This document shows, one piece after another, positions 1 through 7,216 of a stretch of 29,737 bases of DNA. The notes beneath the pieces are model-generated. The model was not told the DNA's origin and did not search any database. It saw only the letters and a list, made by a program, of their open reading frames with translations. The DNA is from Alistipes sp. (GTDB taxonomy: Bacteria > Bacteroidota > Bacteroidia > Bacteroidales > Rikenellaceae), in NCBI GenBank assembly GCA_017629615.1, contig JAGBWT010000124.1, positions 1 through 29,737 on the forward strand, in the 5' to 3' direction. The first letter of the stretch is position 1. Each line of letters starts with the position of its first letter. The translations under genes were made by a program, and so were the position numbers.

Positions 1-210
1 ACGAGGTTTTCGAAGTGCAAATTTCAACAAAACATTCCCAAAAATCAATATTGAAACAAAACAATGTTATATACAAATTGGGGCACGCTCTTTAATTGTA
101 ATTCGTATATTTATAGATAATTAGTGATTTTTTGCAAAAAAAAAGTTGTGAACGACTTTCGCCACCGACAACCAATGCTGTTTTGTAGAAAGTACAATTC
201 TCTTCGCCCT

Positions 211-280
211 GTTATTGCAGCTCGTTGCACTCCATTGCACCTCATTGCAACTCATTGCGCCTCGTTGCACTCCAGTGCTA
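211..280. repeat. 10-bp imperfect tandem array, about 7 units
   Basis: Seven consecutive 10-base blocks resemble CTCATTGCAC: units begin at 211, 221, 231, 241, 251, 261 and 271, and nearly all keep the TTGC core at the same phase (the last reads GTGC). The period equals about one DNA helical turn. It lies between the left edge and the operon terminator. Function is unknown; a short minisatellite or an array of phased protein-binding sites are both possible. Confidence 0.75.
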
Positions 281-332
281 ACTTGGCGAGATATTTTTGT
301 TGAAGACATTAAAGCGACATTAAAGCATAGAA

Positions 333-366
333 AAATCCCGAAGGTCGAGTCTAACTTTCGGGATTT
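333..366 (-). terminator. Terminator of the parAB-mnmE operon
   Basis: Arms AAATCCCGAAGG (333-344) and CTTTCGGGATTT (355-366) pair over 12 bp, with one G:T wobble, around a 10-base loop. Read on the minus strand the stem is followed by a T-run. It lies about 80 bases past the mnmE stop codon, as expected for a factor-independent terminator of that operon. Confidence 0.7.
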
Positions 367-443
367 ATTCGTCTATTTTTGTATGATTTTCTGCTGCTTT
401 TCGTGAGCGTTAGCGTTTATTAGTGTGCATTAGAGGGCGTTAG

Positions 444-1775
444 TTACTTCCCGATGCAGAAAGTGCTGAATATCGTTTGTAGGATATGGTCGTTGGTGAT
501 GCGGCCGGTGATTTCGCCGAGGGCATCGGCGGCGTGGCGGATATCTTCGGCAAGCAACTCGCTCGAAATATCGTTGCGGATAGCGCTCTTGGCTTGGTGG
601 ATATGGGTCAGCGTGTCATTTAGAGCCGAGGCGTGGCGCATATTCGACACTACAACATCGCCCTTATATATGCCGTCGAGGTTTACCAATTCGCAGAGTG
701 CGGAGCGGAGTTTGTCGGTGCCGTCGTCGTAGCGGGCCGAGATGCAGATAGCCCCCTCGATGCCAATCTCCTCGGTAGCAGTATCCATCTTATTTACCAC
801 CACAAGCGCTCTTTGCTGCTCTGTCAGTTCGGGTAACTCGACTTGCGTCTGCGAAGGCTCAACCATATATATTATTATATCGGCCTCCTTTATTGCCCTT
901 TCGGTGCGTTCGATACCCATCTTTTCGAGTTGGTCGTCGGTTTCGTGCAGACCTGCGGTATCGATAAACCTAAATCGAATATCGTCAATCATCACAACCT
1001 CCTCGATTGTGTCGCGAGTTGTGCCGGCAATATCCGATACCATAGCGCGGTTGTCTTGCAGGAGTGCATTCAGCAGTGTGCTTTTACCAACATTCGGGCG
1101 ACCGATAATTGCCACTTTGACACCTTCGCGAATAGCATTTCCCATACGGAATGAGCCAAGAAGTCGGCACACGGCACTCTCTACCTTGTCAAGCATTGCA
1201 GAGAGTCGTGTGCGGTCGGCAAATTCGACGTCCTCCTCTCCGAAGTCGAGTTCGAGTTCGAGCAGTGCGCAAATCTCCAATAGTTCGTCACGCAGGCTGT
1301 CGAGCAGAGCCGAATAGCCTCCGCGCATCTGGGTCGAGGCGATAGCGTGCTCGGCACGAGATTCGGCTGCAATAAGGTCGGCAACAGCCTCCGCTTGCGA
1401 GAGGTCAATGCGACCGGCCAATATCGCGCGTTGCGAGAACTCGCCAGCGTGGGCCATACGCGCACCTTCGGCACAGAGCAGACGGACAATCTCGGCAACG
1501 ATATACCGAGAGCCGTGACACGAAATTTCGACACTCTCCTCGCCCGTGTATGATTGTGTTCCGAGGTATAGTGCAACGACTACATCATCTACCACACGCT
1601 CGCCATCGACAATGGTGCCGTAGTGGAGCGTATGCGTCGAGGCTGTGGTGAGAGGTTTGCGCCCCTTGAAAATCTTATCGCAACACGCAACCGAGCCTTC
1701 GCCGCTCATACGAACGACGGCTATTGCTCCACCCATAGCTGTTGCGGGTGCTACTATGATATCTTTGTCGAACAC
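444..1775 (-). CDS. mnmE: tRNA modification GTPase MnmE (TrmE)
   Basis: MnmE works with MnmG in the cytosol to place (carboxymethyl)aminomethyl groups on U34 of certain tRNAs. The N-terminal formyl-THF-binding domain begins DKDIIVAPATAMGGAIAVVRMSG. The G domain shows G1 GRPNVGKS (225-232), G3 DTAG (272-275) and G4 NKMD (318-321). The protein ends in FCIGK (439-443), the catalytic C-terminal motif with its cysteine. Length 443 aa is usual for the family (about 450). The start is GTG: it lies directly after the TAA of the upstream transglycosylase gene (TAAGTG), and the reading from it matches the usual N-terminus. The zero-gap junction suggests translational coupling. It is the last gene of the parA operon, followed by a hairpin terminator. 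Confidence 0.96.
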   Translation of the reverse strand: MFDKDIIVAPATAMGGAIAVVRMSGEGSVACCDKIFKGRKPLTTASTHTLHYGTIVDGERVVDDVVVALYLGTQSYTGEESVEISCHGSRYIVAEIVRLLCAEGARMAHAGEFSQRAILAGRIDLSQAEAVADLIAAESRAEHAIASTQMRGGYSALLDSLRDELLEICALLELELDFGEEDVEFADRTRLSAMLDKVESAVCRLLGSFRMGNAIREGVKVAIIGRPNVGKSTLLNALLQDNRAMVSDIAGTTRDTIEEVVMIDDIRFRFIDTAGLHETDDQLEKMGIERTERAIKEADIIIYMVEPSQTQVELPELTEQQRALVVVNKMDTATEEIGIEGAICISARYDDGTDKLRSALCELVNLDGIYKGDVVVSNMRHASALNDTLTHIHQAKSAIRNDISSELLAEDIRHAADALGEITGRITNDHILQTIFSTFCIGK

Positions 1776-3128
1776 TTATGCGCGAGGTTTAGGTTTGTTG
1801 ATACGCAGTTTCTGGCCTGGTTTGATGACTGTCGATTTGAGTCTGTTCCACTTCATCAGCTCCTTGACCGTTGTGCGGTTTCGCTTGGCTATCAATCCGA
1901 GATTGTCGCCCTTGCGCACCGTATAGGTGTAGCCGACCCCCTCGGCGCGTTTCTTTTCGAGGTTGGCCGGATTGATGTACTCTTTCAGATAGAGCGAATC
2001 TTTGGCATATATCTCGCTGCGGTTGGTTATAAACTCCGTGACGTAGCGTTGAGGCAAGCGAAGTGAGTAACTCTTGCGCGATGCGGGAATGATGTCGATT
2101 TTGTATTGCGGATTGAGTTGCCGCAACGTTTCGAGCGGAATGTTGAGTGTCGAAGCAACCTGTCCGAGGTGCATTACGCGGTCGATTGTTATGGTGTCGG
2201 TTGCGATGCAGTCGGGCAGTGGCTCCGGCTCGATGCCGTGGAGGTTGTGGTATGTATAGGCGTAGGTCGCGGCGATGAATTTAGGTACATATCCGCGAGT
2301 CTCCTTTGGCAGGTAGTCGTATATATCCCAAAAAGTTTTGCAGTCGGCACCGGCTCGCGCCAAGGCCTTATTGACATTGCCTGGGCCGCAGTTGTAGGCT
2401 GCGATAGCAAGTGTCCAATCACCGTAGATGCGGTAGAGGTCGCGCAGAAAACGACACGCTGCACGGGTCGATAGCGCGAGGTCGCAACGCTCATCAACGA
2501 GCGAGTTAATCTCCAAACCGAGATTTTTGCCTGTGGCCGGCATAAATTGCCACAATCCGACAGCTCCCATACGCGAGGTTGCTACGGGCGAAAGGTTCGA
2601 CTCGATAATGGGTAAGGCTCGCAACTCGATAGGCAGACCTGCGGCAATCAACTCTTGCTCGATAATCGGGAAGTAGAAGCGCGATAGCGATACAACTCGT
2701 TTGAGCGGACTCCAACGACCACTCAAATATTGGTCGATGTGGCGACGTACGATATAGTTGTAGGGGAGTTGTACGGGCGATACCAACGCCTGCAAACGTG
2801 TGCGATAGAGCGTGTCGGTAGGCATTGCGGCCTCCTCTTCGAGGCTCTCGGAATAGGGACCGAAGAAGGCCTTGTCACCTTGTGCCGAAAGCATATTGTG
2901 CCAGAGGTCTACGAGCGAGTCGATTTGTGCAGGCGTATGCTCGATGGCGAGAGTGTCGATACGAGGGGCAGCTTTGGGTGCAACCTTTATGGTATCGGTT
3001 ACGACAACGCGGACGGTGTCGTAGATGGTTTGTACTTCGATTTGCTTTGTGCGTTTGCGTGCGGCGGTAGCACTGCCGAGCATCGCGACGAGCATCAGCG
3101 TAAGAAGTAGTGGTCGTAGATGTTGCAT
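1776..3128 (-). CDS. MltD-type lytic transglycosylase with LysM
   Basis: This predicted secreted murein lytic transglycosylase cleaves the MurNAc-GlcNAc bond of peptidoglycan in the periplasm. An N-terminal signal peptide (about residues 1-22, ending GSATA) is followed by a low-complexity stretch, an SLT domain and one LysM peptidoglycan-binding motif at the C-terminus (about 402-446, YTVRKGDNLGLIAKRN). The SLT domain carries the catalytic glutamate E176 in ALPIIESNLS, then the family motif GAVGLWQFMPATG (188-200) and AIAAYNCGPGNV. Length 450 aa fits MltD-like proteins. It lies 5 bp downstream of the DUF5683 gene and directly abuts mnmE. The same order (parA, parB, DUF5683, LysM transglycosylase) is common in Bacteroidetes, linking chromosome segregation with wall turnover. 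Confidence 0.93.
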   Translation of the reverse strand: MQHLRPLLLTLMLVAMLGSATAARKRTKQIEVQTIYDTVRVVVTDTIKVAPKAAPRIDTLAIEHTPAQIDSLVDLWHNMLSAQGDKAFFGPYSESLEEEAAMPTDTLYRTRLQALVSPVQLPYNYIVRRHIDQYLSGRWSPLKRVVSLSRFYFPIIEQELIAAGLPIELRALPIIESNLSPVATSRMGAVGLWQFMPATGKNLGLEINSLVDERCDLALSTRAACRFLRDLYRIYGDWTLAIAAYNCGPGNVNKALARAGADCKTFWDIYDYLPKETRGYVPKFIAATYAYTYHNLHGIEPEPLPDCIATDTITIDRVMHLGQVASTLNIPLETLRQLNPQYKIDIIPASRKSYSLRLPQRYVTEFITNRSEIYAKDSLYLKEYINPANLEKKRAEGVGYTYTVRKGDNLGLIAKRNRTTVKELMKWNRLKSTVIKPGQKLRINKPKPRA

Positions 3129-3133
3129 AGTTG

Positions 3134-4345
3134 TTAGAACGTGAGTGAGATATTCATACCGACCGATAAATCGGCACCACCCATTACAGGGTTATAGGCG
3201 CAATTAACCATTGGCGTAATATCGACGCTCAAATCGTCCGATATGTCGTAGTCGCGCAGATGGGCGTCGACGTGTGCATCGACAATCTGCAAAACATAGA
3301 GACCTGCCGTGAGGATTATACAGAGGTCGCGGTTACGACGGTAGCTATTGCGCAAGTTTTTGAGGAATGTGCCCGAGTATCGGCCACCAAACTCGTCTTG
3401 CGAGCCGTTAGGGTAGGCCTCGGGGTTGGCGTCGTAGTCGGCACGCAAGCGGTAGGCCTTTTTGAAACGCTGATAACCGCGGTTGTTCCAGTCGATACAG
3501 TAGATGGTTGTGGCAAAGCCACCGAGGACAATCGGCACTCGCCAATAGCTCTTGTTGTAGATTTGACCGGCACCTGGGCAAATCATCGCCATCGTTGTTG
3601 CTCGCTGTACCGACGAAACGTCGTTTGTCGAGTAGCACATCGCCGCATCGCCGATGAAGTAGAGGTACGAGGCGATAGTTGTCACCATAAATATCTGTTT
3701 GAGCGTATTGTGGTGAATCATTCGGCGCTGCAACGAGTTTAGCTCCTCGGTGCGCAACATAGTCTGGTCGGTTATCGACTCGAATTGTCGTTTGAGAGGC
3801 TTGTATTTGCTATCCTCGTAAATCCACATACCAATCGACGTTCCGAGCGTACCATATAGGATAGGGAGCTTCCAATATTGCTTGTTGTAGATTTGACCAA
3901 AACCAGGGAGTACGGCCGACGTAAAGCAGACCTTGCGTAACGACATAGAGTCGCTGAAAAACGGTTTGCGGTTTTCGCGACGCTCCTTGCGACGCTGTTC
4001 GCGCTCGGAGAGTTGCGATAGACGTGTGGTGTCGGCAGCCAAAGAGTCGGCTGCAAGCGAATCGGTAGCGGGTTTTGGTGTGGCGATTGCAAGCGAGTCG
4101 GAGGCCGATGTTGCCAACGAATCGGCCGCTGCGACCATTGTCGAGTCGGCTTTGACAACCTTCGTGGTGTCGGCCTTTTGGGTCATACCGCCACGAATAA
4201 CCTGTCGATTGCTACGCAGTTGTCGGGTGTATGGATTGAGTTGTGCGTGGGCTGTTGGCAACCACGCAACCACACAAACCATAAAGGCGACCACTCCTGC
4301 GAGTGTCGTTAAAAGATTCGATATGCCGTGTTTCGAAAAGTTCAT
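3134..4345 (-). CDS. DUF5683 domain membrane/secreted protein
   Basis: Protein of unknown function found next to parB in many Bacteroidetes. I chose the ATG at 4343-4345, five bases after the parB stop, because it gives a clean signal peptide (about residues 1-34, ending in AHA before QLNP); the longer open frame runs back into parB. The mature N-terminus is a Ser/Ala/Asp-rich linker. The core carries the family motif twice: LPGFGQIYNKQYW (136-148) and CPGAGQIYNKSYW (246-258), each followed by a hydrophobic segment and an aromatic/basic stretch. A basic RRNRD and a hydrophobic helix follow near the C-terminus. Length is 403 aa. It probably sits in the envelope; the role is unproven. Confidence 0.85.
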   Translation of the reverse strand: MNFSKHGISNLLTTLAGVVAFMVCVVAWLPTAHAQLNPYTRQLRSNRQVIRGGMTQKADTTKVVKADSTMVAAADSLATSASDSLAIATPKPATDSLAADSLAADTTRLSQLSEREQRRKERRENRKPFFSDSMSLRKVCFTSAVLPGFGQIYNKQYWKLPILYGTLGTSIGMWIYEDSKYKPLKRQFESITDQTMLRTEELNSLQRRMIHHNTLKQIFMVTTIASYLYFIGDAAMCYSTNDVSSVQRATTMAMICPGAGQIYNKSYWRVPIVLGGFATTIYCIDWNNRGYQRFKKAYRLRADYDANPEAYPNGSQDEFGGRYSGTFLKNLRNSYRRNRDLCIILTAGLYVLQIVDAHVDAHLRDYDISDDLSVDITPMVNCAYNPVMGGADLSVGMNISLTF

Positions 4346-4349
4346 TCGG

Positions 4350-5219
4350 CTAACAATTTTTTGAGAAGCGCTCGATAAAACGCTCAATATCGTTGTCGTT
4401 GTCGAAGTCGATGGTAATCTTGCCACCACCGTTGCGGCCACGCTTGATGGCGATATTCTGCGAGAAGAAACGCTCCAAATACTCGACCAAACGAGTATAT
4501 GATTCGGGATACTCCTCTTCGAGTTGATTGTTTGCAGGTTTCGACGTTGCGTTCATCAATGCGCGAACATAATCCTCGGTTTGGCGTACCGAGAGGTTGC
4601 TCTTGATGCTCTTTTTGAGGGCTGCAATCTGCTGTTTGCGCTCTTCGAGCGATGCGATAGCCTTGGCGTGGCCCATCGAAATAGCACCCTCCTTAATAGC
4701 CAACTGCACCTCGTCGGGCAGGCGAAGGAGTCGCATATAGTTGGCTACGGTCGAACGCTTCTTACCCACCTTGTCGGCCAAAGCCTCCTGGGTCATACCG
4801 CACTCGTCGATAAGGCGTTGCATACCGAGTGCAATCTCTATGGCATTGAGGTCCTCGCGCTGGATATTCTCAACAAGCGCCATAGCGTGGAGGCTCTCGT
4901 CGTCCACGTTGCGAATATATGCAGGAAGAGTCTCCAAGCCGGCAAGTTGCGCTGCACGCCAACGACGCTCGCCACTGATGATGATATATCGCTCGCCATC
5001 GCGCTTAACGGCAATAGGCTGAATAAGACCCAATGTGCGAATTGAGTCGGCAAGTTCGGCCAAAGCCTCGTCGTCGAATTGGGTGCGTGGCTGTGTCGGG
5101 TTGGGGAAGATGCTGGCAATGGCAATCTCGGTCATCTCCGACATTGGCTTCGCTTTGATATTTATGGTGTCGTTGTCGAAAATAGCATCGAGTCCGCGAC
5201 CTAATCCTTTTAGTTTCAT
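4350..5219 (-). CDS. parB: Chromosome-partitioning protein ParB
   Basis: ParB/Spo0J binds parS sites near the origin, spreads along DNA as a CTP-dependent clamp and works with ParA to segregate chromosomes. Visible motifs are the N-terminal GLGRGLDAIF, the CTP-binding motifs GERRWRAA (83-90) and ENIQR (117-121), and a helix-turn-helix region (about 141-165, MTQEALADKVGKKRSTVANYMRLLRLP). The C-terminal part (about 235-289) would be the dimerisation domain and ends in an acidic Asp/Asn run. Length 289 aa is typical. The ATG lies 4 bases after the parA stop, so the two are surely co-transcribed. No convincing parS site was seen in the window. Confidence 0.96.
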   Translation of the reverse strand: MKLKGLGRGLDAIFDNDTINIKAKPMSEMTEIAIASIFPNPTQPRTQFDDEALAELADSIRTLGLIQPIAVKRDGERYIIISGERRWRAAQLAGLETLPAYIRNVDDESLHAMALVENIQREDLNAIEIALGMQRLIDECGMTQEALADKVGKKRSTVANYMRLLRLPDEVQLAIKEGAISMGHAKAIASLEERKQQIAALKKSIKSNLSVRQTEDYVRALMNATSKPANNQLEEEYPESYTRLVEYLERFFSQNIAIKRGRNGGGKITIDFDNDNDIERFIERFSKNC

Positions 5220-5223
5220 ATTG

Positions 5224-5991
5224 TTATATCTTTTTACGGTTTCTCTTCAAAAATTCTTTGGCCAACAGCAGGTAGTTGGTTGCACCCGTTGCCGATGCGT
5301 CGTAGAGCATAATAGGTTTGCCGTGCGACGGAGCCTCGCCCAAGCGGATATTGCGCTGGATTACTGTGTCGTATGCCAGCGAGCCAAAGTGGTTGCGAAC
5401 CTCGCCTGCAACCTGATTGTTGAGGCGGTTACGCATATACATAGTCATTACAAAGCCTTCGATTTCGAGCGACGGATTGAGGCCGCTCTTGACGAGTTTG
5501 ATTGTGTTGAGCAATTTGCTCAAACCTTCGAGTGCCAGGTACTCGCATTGCACGGGAATCAACACCGAGTCGGCAGCCGTGAGGATATTGACGGTCGTAA
5601 AGCCAAGCGATGGCGAGCAGTCGATGAAAATGTAGTCGAAACGGTCACGCACGCTGTCGATAATTCGTTTTACGACGTGGTGGCTATGCTCCATCGATGG
5701 GAGTTCGGTGTCGGCTGCAACGAGGTCGATGCTCGAAGGCAAGACCCAAAGGTTCTTTACGTCGGGACTTTTGAGTATAACCTCCTCGGCCTGACACTTG
5801 CCCGTAATACACTCGTAGATGCCGTTGAGATTGATGTCGAAGCCCAATCCCGATGTGGCATTAGCCTGTGGGTCGGCATCGAGCAACAGCACCTTCTTGC
5901 CGAGAAGGGCGATTGATGCCGAGAGATTTATTGCGGTCGTGGTCTTTCCAACACCGCCTTTTTGGTTTGCCAAAGCGATTACCTTTGCCAT
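5224..5991 (-). CDS. parA: Chromosome-partitioning ATPase ParA (Soj)
   Basis: ParA is the deviant-Walker ATPase that binds the nucleoid and, with ParB, moves origins apart. The protein starts MAKVIALANQKGGVGKTTTA, with the Walker A KGGVGKTT at 11-18, the A' region LLLDADPQANAT (35-46) and Walker B FDYIFIDCSPS. Length 255 aa is the standard chromosomal Soj size. I chose the ATG at 5989-5991; an upstream ATG at 6054 would add 21 residues rich in basic residues and cysteine that no Soj protein has. A possible -7 box lies at 6071-6078. It is the first gene of the parA-parB-DUF5683-mltD-mnmE operon. Confidence 0.96.
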   Translation of the reverse strand: MAKVIALANQKGGVGKTTTAINLSASIALLGKKVLLLDADPQANATSGLGFDINLNGIYECITGKCQAEEVILKSPDVKNLWVLPSSIDLVAADTELPSMEHSHHVVKRIIDSVRDRFDYIFIDCSPSLGFTTVNILTAADSVLIPVQCEYLALEGLSKLLNTIKLVKSGLNPSLEIEGFVMTMYMRNRLNNQVAGEVRNHFGSLAYDTVIQRNIRLGEAPSHGKPIMLYDASATGATNYLLLAKEFLKRNRKKI

Positions 5992-6070
5992 ATTGCGAAA
6001 TCTGCGTTTTAGTTGTTTTTGGATACCTGCACGGCAGAACTTTTGTCTGCACAATGCGCAAATAATCGGG

Positions 6071-6078
6071 CAAATTTA
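6071..6078 (-). promoter_or_regulatory. Candidate -7 box of the parA operon
   Basis: On the minus strand this reads TAAATTTG, matching the Bacteroidetes -7 consensus TAnnTTTG, and would give a leader of about 75 bases before parA. No clear -33 TTTG is seen at the usual distance. It overlaps an AT-only inverted repeat (6073-6091). Confidence 0.4.
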
Positions 6079-6091
6079 ATAAAATTAAATT
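6073..6091. promoter_or_regulatory. AT-rich inverted repeat, possible operator
   Basis: AATTTAAT (6073-6080) and ATTAAATT (6084-6091) are perfect inverted copies around a 3-base AAA spacer. It overlaps the candidate parA -7 box in the divergent intergenic region. Because it is made only of A and T, chance is a real alternative. Confidence 0.3.
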
Positions 6092-6120
6092 GATTTCATA
6101 TAAAGATTGCCGATTTTGAT

Positions 6121-6128
6121 TATCTTTG
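6121..6128 (+). promoter_or_regulatory. -7 box of the CPBP gene
   Basis: TATCTTTG matches TAnnTTTG exactly and lies 17 bases before the chosen ATG at 6146, so the predicted leader is very short. A -33 element is not clear. Confidence 0.55.
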
Positions 6129-6145
6129 TCGTGAAATTTTCTGTT

Positions 6146-7060
6146 ATGATAGAAAAAGATTTGATTCCGAAAGTCGATACATTCGACGAAGAAGATGAGC
6201 AGGGGGTGGAAAAACAACTTCCACCAGTCGAGAACCCCAATCGTTTTCCGACCGCAGGAAGTGTGGTTGTTATGGTGCTGATAATTTTTGTGGCACAGGT
6301 GCTGGTCGGCGTGGTCAGTATGCTCGTCGGAATGGGCGCTCCCGAGATGGGTGACAACCGTATGGAGGTTGAGAGTTTTATCGGTGCGCAAGTTGCTCGT
6401 GGAGAGTGGTTTGCGATTATATATCCGTTGTCGATGGGTGTCGCGTTGGCGCTGCTTTTGCTCTACGTTCGTTGGCGTGGCGGAAGGGGTGTTGTGGCTC
6501 GATTTTCGTGGCGCGGTTTTGACCCTTCGGTGGCCCTTTGCGGACTGCTCTGTATGCTGTCGGCGCAGGTGGTTTTGGAACCGCTGACAGAGTTGCTTCC
6601 TGTGGTCTCAAACGAGAGTGTCGGCCGAGGTTTTTGGGCTTGTATTACGGCAGTGGTTTTTGCCCCCGTTTTCGAGGAGTTGATTTGCCGTGGCGTAATC
6701 CTCGAATCATTGCGTCGTCGCCATAGTAAATTCGCTGCTGTGGTGGTCTCTGCGGCTGTTTTTGCACTGATTCATATCGAGCCGTCGGTGATGATTCAGG
6801 CCTTTGTTGCAGGCCTTGTTTTTGGTACGGTTTATTTGCGAACTTCGTCGATAATTGCACCGATTTTTCTGCACGCAATAAACAATGCAATCGCCTTCGA
6901 TTTGATAGTCTTGGAGGTGGGCGATGTGTCGTATCGCGACCTGCTTGGCGGTAGTACTCTCTACTACGCGGTCTATGCCGTGTCGGTGGTGCTCTGTGTG
7001 CTCTTCGCAGTCGAGGCTTGGCGTCGAGTCTATAAACCTCAATCGGAGGCGTCGAAATAA
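6146..7060 (+). CDS. CPBP-family intramembrane protease-like protein
   Basis: Predicted integral membrane protein of the CPBP (CaaX protease and bacteriocin-processing, Abi) family. An acidic cytosolic N-terminus (about 1-35) is followed by several hydrophobic segments. The three family motifs are intact: EELICR (E177, E178, R182), FALIH (F206 to H210) and HAINN (H243 to N247), which together form the glutamate/histidine active site of CPBP/Rce1 glutamic proteases. I chose ATG 6146 (MIEKDLIPK) because an upstream TTG at 6107 would lie ahead of the -7 box at 6121-6128. Length is 304 aa. It is divergent from parA and appears monocistronic, with a hairpin at 7114-7136 downstream. The substrate is unknown. 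Confidence 0.88.
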   Translation: MIEKDLIPKVDTFDEEDEQGVEKQLPPVENPNRFPTAGSVVVMVLIIFVAQVLVGVVSMLVGMGAPEMGDNRMEVESFIGAQVARGEWFAIIYPLSMGVALALLLLYVRWRGGRGVVARFSWRGFDPSVALCGLLCMLSAQVVLEPLTELLPVVSNESVGRGFWACITAVVFAPVFEELICRGVILESLRRRHSKFAAVVVSAAVFALIHIEPSVMIQAFVAGLVFGTVYLRTSSIIAPIFLHAINNAIAFDLIVLEVGDVSYRDLLGGSTLYYAVYAVSVVLCVLFAVEAWRRVYKPQSEASK

Positions 7061-7113
7061 CCTTTGGTTATCCCTTTTGGAGAATGTCACGTGTTGTCTT
7101 TGCTCGTTGTGCG

Positions 7114-7136
7114 GGCAAAAAAGGCTGTTTTTTGCC
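7114..7136 (+). terminator. Hairpin after the CPBP gene
   Basis: GGCAAAAAA (7114-7122) and TTTTTTGCC (7128-7136) form a perfect 9-bp stem with a 5-base loop. It lies 53 bases past the CPBP stop. The T-run is inside the stem rather than after it, so termination strength is uncertain. Confidence 0.45.
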
Positions 7137-7177
7137 TAAAATTTGGCCAATCTGCAATATTATTACGGAGTAATACG

Positions 7178-7206
7178 TTGTAATTCCGTCAAAAATAGTA
7201 TATTTG
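7178..7206 (+). promoter_or_regulatory. Promoter of the surA operon
   Basis: TTG at 7178-7180 and TATATTTG at 7199-7206 are separated by 18 bases, close to the Bacteroidetes -33/-7 arrangement. The ATG of the first gene is at 7217, only 10 bases past the -7 box, so the transcript should have an extremely short leader. Confidence 0.65.
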
Positions 7207-7216
7207 CAGGTTGTAT

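Larger units (their letters stand above)
1..443. other. Gene-free left flank with short-period repeat
   Basis: No convincing coding region is visible. The first 180 bases are AT-rich, unlike the roughly 50% GC genes nearby, and the short open frames here have no start context or recognisable product. The only structured elements are a 10-bp tandem array (211-280) and a hairpin (333-366) placed as the terminator of the minus-strand operon that ends at 444. Confidence 0.6.

Noticed and set aside
2..124. Open frame entering from the left edge on the plus strand (about 40 codons)
   Set aside because: The stretch is AT-rich, unlike the coding DNA nearby, and the peptide shows no recognisable pattern. 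I could not call it the end of a gene.
121..406. Two small open frames over the 10-bp array, one on each strand
   Set aside because: Their sequence is mainly the translated repeat, with Cys/Ser/His-rich composition and no ribosome binding site. The plus-strand one also reads through the terminator.
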